Positions 41,026-45,906 of a DNA stretch of 45,906 nt are shown one piece after another. The position numbers were made by a program, and so were the translations under genes. The notes under the pieces were generated by a model. The model ran no database searches, was not told the DNA's origin, and saw nothing but the letters and a program-made list of their open reading frames with translations. The stretch is from Mycobacterium sp. E183 (lineage in GTDB: Bacteria; Actinomycetota; Actinomycetes; Mycobacteriales; Mycobacteriaceae). Every line of letters starts with the position of its first letter. The stretch's first letter is position 1. The stretch covers positions 1 to 45,906 of the forward strand of contig NZ_LZJN01000016.1 of the NCBI RefSeq assembly GCF_001667735.1. Reading direction: 5' to 3'.

Positions 41026-44000
41026 CTAGTCGCCGGTGAAGGTGAGGTCGTCAGACAACACGTTGGACAGGTCGTCGAGATCCATGTCCAGCATCCCATT
41101 GGTGTCCCGTTGAGACTGGATTCCCGAGAGACCCGACAGACCCGAGGTCCCCGACAGCCCGGGTGAGGCCGCGCCGGCGATCGCATCCGGAGGCACCGGG
41201 CCCGGCGGCACCGCCGGGCTGATGATTACCTGGCCGACGAGGCCGTTGGGCGTGAAAGAGCCGCCCTGACCGATGGTGACCATTTCGTGGGGCCCGATAA
41301 TCAGCGCACCGCCCTGGTTCAGCGGCACGGTGGCCCCGGTGTGGACGATCAAATAGGAGCCGTCGTCGACCGTCAACGTCCCGCCGGTGACACTCATGAC
41401 ACCGGTGGGGTCGATGGTGACCACACCACCGGAGTTGATGGAGAACGCACCGGCGTCGTTGACCACGCCGCCGGGGCTGACGGTGAGCGTGCCGTTGTCG
41501 ATCAATGCGCCGCCGTGGTCGATCGTCAGCGCCGCGCCCTCGGTGAACGTGCCGCCGGAGTTGACGTTGATTGTGCCGCCGCTGCTGACTTCCATCGTGC
41601 CGCCGAAGTTACCCAGTGAGCCGCCGTGCTCGACGGTCAGCGTGCCGCCCGCATCGACCGTCGTGGTGCCGAAGTTACCGAGGAAGCTGCCGTCATCGAC
41701 GGTGAGAGTGCCGCTGTCGGTGAGGGTCCCGCCCGAGAAGACCCCCAAGCTGCCGCCGTCGTTGACAGTGAGTGTGCCGTTGTCGGCGAGGGTCCCGCCG
41801 GAGTAGACGATCATGCTGCCGGAGTCGGTCAGGGTGCCGCCGCTGCTGACGGTCAGGGTGCCGTAGTCATCCAGGGTGCTGCCGGGGCCCACGGTCAGGG
41901 TGCCCGCATCGCTCAGGCTGCCCGTTTGAGGGATGGTCAGGGTGCCGTTGTCGGTCAGGGTGCCGCCCGAGTCGACCGTCAAGGGTCCGTAGTCGAACAG
42001 CGTGCCGCCCTGATCGACGGTCAGTGTGCCGCCGTTGGTGACCGTCATCGGATCGATGGTGTAGAGGTGCCCGCCGTTGTCGACGGTCAGCGTGCCGGAA
42101 TCGACAAGGGTGCCGTAGTTGGAGAAGACGCCACCGTTGTCGACGGTGACCGTGCCGCCGCTGTCGATGGCCATCGTCCCGCCGTTGACCTCGAAATTCC
42201 CGGCGTCGGTGAGCGTGCCGCCCGAGTTGACCGTCAAGGCGCCGTAGTCGGTCACGCTGCCGCCGCTGTTGACCGTCAGCGTGCCGCCGTCGGTGACCGT
42301 CAAAGCCCCACTGTTGTAGAGGTTGCCGCCGGCGTTGACGATGACGTCGCCGCCGTCGGTGACGGAGCCTCCGGTGTAGACGGTGAGGGTGCCAGTGTCG
42401 GTGCCACCCGTGCTCACGGTCAGGGTGCCGCCTTGGTTCACGGTGACAGCGCCGGCGTCGTAGAGGTTGCCGCCGCCGGTCACGGTGACGGCGCCGCCAT
42501 GACCGACCGTGACCGTCCCGCTGTCCGACAGAGTGCCGCCGCCGGTCACCGTCATGCTGCCGGTGTCGGTACCACCCTGGCTGATCGTCAGCGTGGCGCC
42601 CGGCTGGACCGTCAACGCACCGGAGTCGGTCACCGTGCCGCCGGAGGTCACCGTCATGGCGCTGTTGTCGCTGAACACGCCGCCGGACTGAATGGTCAAC
42701 GAGCCGCCGTCGGTGACGTTGAAGCTGCTGTTGGCGAAGCCCACATAGCCGCCATTGTCGACAACCACCGAGCCGGAGTCGGTGATGGTGCCCGGGTTGC
42801 TGAGCAGGTAGCCGCCGTTCTCGACCGTGAAGGTGCCGCCATTGTCGATGGTCAGCGTGCCGGTGCCACTGCCCACCGAGAATGAGCCGGCGTCGTTGAC
42901 AACCCCGCCGCTGGCCACGTCCAGGGTGCCGCCGGAGAGGGTCAGGGCACCACCATTCAGGTTGAGGGTGCCGGCGTCGGTGAAGGTACCACCGGAATAG
43001 ACGAAAACGCTGCCGCCGGTGTTATCGGTGATAGTGCCGCCGGTGTTGATGCCGACCGTGCCGAAGTCTTTCAGGAAGCCGCCAACTGTCAGGCTGCCCG
43101 TGTCGGTGCCACCCGTGCTCACGGTCAGCGTGCCACCGTTGTTGACCGTGACCGTCCCCGCGTCGGACAGAGTGCCGCCACCGGTAATCGTGAGGCCGCC
43201 GGTGTCACCGGTAGTCGCGGTGCTGACGTTGAGGGTGCCGCCGGAATTAATGGTGAGAGTGCCCCCGTCGGACAGGCTGCCGCCGCCGGTGACGGTAAGG
43301 CTGCCGGTGTCCCCGGTCGTCGTCGTGCCGACGGTCAGCGTGCCGCCGCTGTGGACCGTGACCGTTCCGCCGTCGGACAGGGTGCCGCCGCCGGTCACGG
43401 TTAGGCTGCCCGTGTTGGTCCCACCCGTGCCGACGGTGACCGTGCCGCCGTGACCGACCGTGACCGTCCCGGCGTCGGACGCAGTGCCGCCGACCGTGAA
43501 GCTGCCGCTGTTGGTGCTGGCCGTGCCCACCGTGACCGCACCACCGTGGCTGACGGTCAGACTGCCGCCACTGTCGACAGTGAGCGCGCCGCCTTGGGTG
43601 ACTGCGAGGGTGTTGCCGGACGGGATGGTGAGGGCACCGCCATTGCTGATTTCGACGGTCCCGCCGCTGGCACTGATGGTGGTGTTGACCGGAAGGTTGA
43701 GGGTGATGCCGTTGGTGAACGTGCCGCCGCTATTGACCGTGATGGTGTTGGTGCCCAAGAGCTGCACGGAGGTACCGCTGTTGAGCGTGATCGCGCCGGA
43801 GTCGTTGACGGTGCTGGTGCTGAGGCCGAACTGGCCGCCGTTAAAGGTGAGGACGCCGGTGCTGTTGACGGTCACGGTGCCGCCGCCGGCGGCGAACTGT
43901 CCGCCGTTGACGGTGACGGTGCCGCTGTCGACCAGGCTGCCGCCGTTGAAGATGAGATTGCCGCCGGCGGCAGTGACCTGGCCGCCCTGGTTGACGGCGA

Positions 44001-45906
44001 GGGTGCCGCCGGTCCAGATATCGGCGTCGCAGCTGGAACTGAGGGTGAGGCTGCCGCCCTGGGTGACGGTGAGATTGCCGTAGACCTCCAGGCCACCCGC
44101 GGTGCCGGGCGCGCCGGTGGTGATAGCGCCGCCGTCGAAGGCCTGGCCGCCGGAGTCCACGGTGAGGGCGCCGAAGTTGAGGGCAACAGTGCCGCCGCTG
44201 TTGACGTTCAGGGTGCCGCCGCTGGTGACGGTGATGTCGCCCTCGCTGAATCCCACACCGCCGGTGAGCGTGCCGCCGCTGTTGACGTTGACCGTCCCGC
44301 CGTCGGTCAGGGTGGTGCCGCTCAGAGTGACGCTGCCGGTGTCACCGGTAACGGTGGCATTGCTGACGTTGAGCGTGCCGCCGCTGTTGACCGTGAAACT
44401 GCCGCCGGTGTCGGTCAGGTTGCCGCCGCCGGTCACCGTGAGGCTGCCGGTGTCCCCGGTGGTCGCGGTGCTGACGTTGAGGGCGCCGCCGCTGTTGACC
44501 GTGAGCGTCCCGCCGTCGGACACAGTGCCGCCGCCGGTAATGGTGAGGGTGCCGCTGTTGGCTGTGGTGGTGCCCACGGTCAGGACACCGCCGGAGTTGA
44601 CGGTGACCGTGCCGCCGTTGACGGTAAGCGTGCCGCCGCCGGTCACCGAGAGGAAGCCGGTGTCGGCGCCGCCCGTACTCACCGTGAGCGCGCCGCCGGA
44701 GCTGACGGTCAGAGAGCCACTGTCGGTCAGGATGCCGCCGGAGCCGACGGTCAGAGTGCCGCTGTCGGTGACCACGCCGCCGGAGCTGATGGCCAGGGTG
44801 CCGGTGTCGGTGTAGCTGGCGTTCGCATCGATGATGAGCTGCCCGCCGCTGGCGACGGTCAGCGTCTGGCCGGGCAGGGTGACGGCAGGATTGCCCGCGG
44901 TGACTTCGACGACTTGGCCGTTCAGGATCGTGCCCTGAAGGTCGATCGGATCGACGCCGTTGATGATCACGTGGGTGATCGACAGCGGCGGCTGGGACGC
45001 GGCCGGCGCCACCGACTGTGTGGACGCCGCCGGGGCGGCCGATTGCGGCGAGGTGGCGGCGGGCGTGACCGACTGTGACGTCGCCGCGGGGGCAACCGAT
45101 TGCGTGGAGGCGGTGGGCGTGACCGATTGTGACGTCGCCGCGGGCGCAGCCGATTGCGGCGTGGTCGCCATCGACGTAACCGACTGCGTGGTCGACGTCG
45201 GCGTAACCGACTGCGGCGTGGTCGCCGTCGACGTAACCGACTGCGCGGTCGACGTCGGCGTGACGGACTGCTGCGAAACCGTCGGGGTGAGTTGTTGGGT
45301 CGCGATGGGCATGCCCAGCTGCTGGCTCTCCGCGGCCGAGCTCAGCTGCTGGGTTGCCGCGGTCGAGGTCAGTTGTTGCGTGTCCGTCGTCGGGGTCAGC
45401 TGCTGGGTCGCGATCGAGGTCAGCTGCTGCTGAATCACCGACTGCGTCTGGGATCCCGCGGTGTTCGCAGCACTTTGGGCTACCGCGCCGCCCTGGGCGT
45501 TCTGGCCCGCCGGGTTGGTCGTCTGCGGCGGCTCGCTATACGACTGCAAGGCACTGGCGGCCGCCGAATCGACGGCATACCCATACATCGCGACCGCATC
45601 TTGGACCCACATCTCCATGTACTCGGCCTCGGTCGCCGCGATCGCAGGCGTGTTCTGCCCGAAGAAGTTCGTCGCGATCAACGCCATCAGTTGCGCCCGG
45701 TTCTCCGCGATCAGCGGCGGCGGCACCGTCATCAGATATGCCGCCTCATACGCCGCGGCCGCCGCAAAGGCCTGCGTGGCCGTCACCCCGGCCTGGGCGG
45801 CAGCGGCGGCCAACCATGCCACATAAGGTGCGGCCGCGGCATTCATCGCCATCGACGACGGCCCGAACCAGAGCCCGGTCAAGCCCGCCAGTTCGGAGGA
45901 ATAGCC
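41026..45906 (-). CDS. Giant PPE-family protein with autotransporter-like beta-repeat region (5' end outside window)
   Basis: At least 1,626 codons; the frame runs to the window end ([20 protein letters not shown]). Numbering here is from codon 45882. Residues 1-~120 are the PPE domain ([39 protein letters not shown]), lacking its first ~50 residues including the PPE motif. Residues ~148-295 are a Thr/Ser/Gln/Pro-rich stalk. Residues ~300-1550 are tandem strand-loop units of the [17 protein letters not shown] type. The tail ends in an acidic [19 protein letters not shown] proteins are normally exported by ESX-5 with a PE partner. The C-terminus is not MPTR, SVP or PPW. Confidence 0.85.
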   Translation of the reverse strand, partial: GYSSELAGLTGLWFGPSSMAMNAAAAPYVAWLAAAAAQAGVTATQAFAAAAAYEAAYLMTVPPPLIAENRAQLMALIATNFFGQNTPAIAATEAEYMEMWVQDAVAMYGYAVDSAAASALQSYSEPPQTTNPAGQNAQGGAVAQSAANTAGSQTQSVIQQQLTSIATQQLTPTTDTQQLTSTAATQQLSSAAESQQLGMPIATQQLTPTVSQQSVTPTSTAQSVTSTATTPQSVTPTSTTQSVTSMATTPQSAAPAATSQSVTPTASTQSVAPAATSQSVTPAATSPQSAAPAASTQSVAPAASQPPLSITHVIINGVDPIDLQGTILNGQVVEVTAGNPAVTLPGQTLTVASGGQLIIDANASYTDTGTLAISSGGVVTDSGTLTVGSGGILTDSGSLTVSSGGALTVSTGGADTGFLSVTGGGTLTVNGGTVTVNSGGVLTVGTTTANSGTLTITGGGTVSDGGTLTVNSGGALNVSTATTGDTGSLTVTGGGNLTDTGGSFTVNSGGTLNVSNATVTGDTGSVTLSGTTLTDGGTVNVNSGGTLTGGVGFSEGDITVTSGGTLNVNSGGTVALNFGALTVDSGGQAFDGGAITTGAPGTAGGLEVYGNLTVTQGGSLTLSSSCDADIWTGGTLAVNQGGQVTAAGGNLIFNGGSLVDSGTVTVNGGQFAAGGGTVTVNSTGVLTFNGGQFGLSTSTVNDSGAITLNSGTSVQLLGTNTITVNSGGTFTNGITLNLPVNTTISASGGTVEISNGGALTIPSGNTLAVTQGGALTVDSGGSLTVSHGGAVTVGTASTNSGSFTVGGTASDAGTVTVGHGGTVTVGTGGTNTGSLTVTGGGTLSDGGTVTVHSGGTLTVGTTTTGDTGSLTVTGGGSLSDGGTLTINSGGTLNVSTATTGDTGGLTITGGGTLSDAGTVTVNNGGTLTVSTGGTDTGSLTVGGFLKDFGTVGINTGGTITDNTGGSVFVYSGGTFTDAGTLNLNGGALTLSGGTLDVASGGVVNDAGSFSVGSGTGTLTIDNGGTFTVENGGYLLSNPGTITDSGSVVVDNGGYVGFANSSFNVTDGGSLTIQSGGVFSDNSAMTVTSGGTVTDSGALTVQPGATLTISQGGTDTGSMTVTGGGTLSDSGTVTVGHGGAVTVTGGGNLYDAGAVTVNQGGTLTVSTGGTDTGTLTVYTGGSVTDGGDVIVNAGGNLYNSGALTVTDGGTLTVNSGGSVTDYGALTVNSGGTLTDAGNFEVNGGTMAIDSGGTVTVDNGGVFSNYGTLVDSGTLTVDNGGHLYTIDPMTVTNGGTLTVDQGGTLFDYGPLTVDSGGTLTDNGTLTIPQTGSLSDAGTLTVGPGSTLDDYGTLTVSSGGTLTDSGSMIVYSGGTLADNGTLTVNDGGSLGVFSGGTLTDSGTLTVDDGSFLGNFGTTTVDAGGTLTVEHGGSLGNFGGTMEVSSGGTINVNSGGTFTEGAALTIDHGGALIDNGTLTVSPGGVVNDAGAFSINSGGVVTIDPTGVMSVTGGTLTVDDGSYLIVHTGATVPLNQGGALIIGPHEMVTIGQGGSFTPNGLVGQVIISPAVPPGPVPPDAIAGAASPGLSGTSGLSGLSGIQSQRDTNGMLDMDLDDLSNVLSDDLTFTGD
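41230..44990 (-). repeat. ~3.7-kb tandem GT-rich coding repeats (beta-helix-like units)
   Basis: About 1,250 residues made of degenerate 10-14-residue units such as [29 protein letters not shown] and [10 protein letters not shown]. Almost every unit has a Gly pair and alternating Thr/Val/Leu. The coding DNA consists of variants of GTCAACAGCGGCGGC, ACCCTGACG and similar, so recombination and collapsed assembly are likely here. The opposite strand stays open for long stretches only because of this repetitiveness. Confidence 0.9.
44995..45440 (-). repeat. Coding repeats of the Ser/Thr/Gln-rich stalk (QQLT and QSVTP units)
   Basis: The encoded segment first alternates TQQLTP/TQQLTS units and then changes to QSVTPT/QSAAPA units before a Pro/Leu end. 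Composition (Thr, Ser, Pro, Ala, Gln) resembles O-mannosylated mycobacterial linkers. It joins the PPE domain to the repeat region. Confidence 0.85.

Noticed and set aside
41626..42885. Long plus-strand ORF (419 aa) and others (43450-45078) opposite the PPE gene
   Set aside because: They are antisense shadows of the tandem repeats; composition (MTDRDRP..., GAAAVDGQGAV...) is unnatural, no ribosome-binding site, and the PPE frame explains the region.
41230..44990. CRISPR array
   Set aside because: The repeats are degenerate, have no constant repeat-spacer alternation and remain in one coding frame for over 3.7 kb.

Overview
This window is chromosomal DNA of a high-GC, slow-growing mycobacterium, most likely Mycobacterium avium complex or a close relative. 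Nearly every gene has a recognisable counterpart, in the same order, in the Rv3752c-Rv3783 part of M. tuberculosis H37Rv: tadA, tyrA, proXVWZ, lpqH, tcrXY, hisC2, echA21, lipE, pafE, wzt-glfT1-wzm. Assignments come from reading the translated sequence and from memory of these families; no database search was run. Both edges look like contig ends: the left edge is a 77-bp perfect foldback inside a lipoprotein gene, and the right edge cuts a PPE gene inside its conserved N-terminal domain.

Layout. 1-2.7 kb: truncated lipoprotein gene (-), tRNA-Ser(CGA), tadA and its partner gene (-). 2.7-8.2 kb: tyrA (+), a glycolipid-binding-fold protein and the proXVWZ osmolyte/quaternary-amine ABC importer (-), then a LapA-like membrane protein (+). 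8.3-15.6 kb: an acyl-CoA island with a FadE36-type kinase-fold protein and a histidine phosphatase (-), then a methyltransferase and the operon APH kinase / SDR / acyl-CoA dehydrogenase / TetR / quinone reductase (+), with a palindromic operator over the operon's -10. 15.6-20.5 kb: alkylsulfatase-like hydrolase (-), lpqH (+), tcrXY two-component system (-) with in-frame MIRU-like repeats at the tcrX/tcrY junction. 20.5-25.1 kb: two small membrane proteins, an MmcQ/YjbR protein, an SAM methyltransferase, a third APH-fold protein behind a mini-ORF, a Thr/Pro-rich membrane protein, a DUF1345 protein and two tRNAs. 25.2-31 kb: hisC2, DUF4334, a TIGR03086 protein, echA21, lipE, a 63-aa protein, a Balon/Rv2629-like protein, tRNA-Ser(TGA). 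31-38.6 kb: quinone reductase, a cysteine-desulfurase-fold protein lacking its PLP lysine, then the envelope operon Rv3779-like / pafE / wzt / glfT1 / wzm. 38.6-41 kb: DUF732 protein, degenerate QueD-like protein, NfeD-like protein and flotillin. 41-45.9 kb: a giant PPE protein (more than 1,620 residues).

How genes work together. proXVWZ are overlapping genes of one importer. wzt/glfT1/wzm start the galactan chain and move it across the membrane, with the Rv3779-like GT-C protein and the proteasome activator PafE in the same transcription unit. The APH/SDR/acyl-CoA dehydrogenase trio has the same enzyme types as the Pseudomonas Lva levulinate pathway and as the fused kinase-dehydrogenase human ACAD10/11, which suggests catabolism of 4-hydroxyacyl-CoAs.

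Most novel. (1) The PPE protein carries a roughly 1,250-residue Gly/Thr/Val strand-loop repeat region resembling the AIDA-I/haemagglutinin passengers of Gram-negative autotransporters, on a Ser/Thr/Gln-rich stalk: a possible ESX-5-exported beta-helical surface fibre. (2) The candidate 4-hydroxyacyl-CoA operon. (3) A compact divergent leaderless promoter between echA21 and its neighbour, one of about eleven places where a TANNNT box lies 6-8 nt before a start codon. (4) MIRU-like repeats at two loci, and another dispersed element between two convergent gene pairs.
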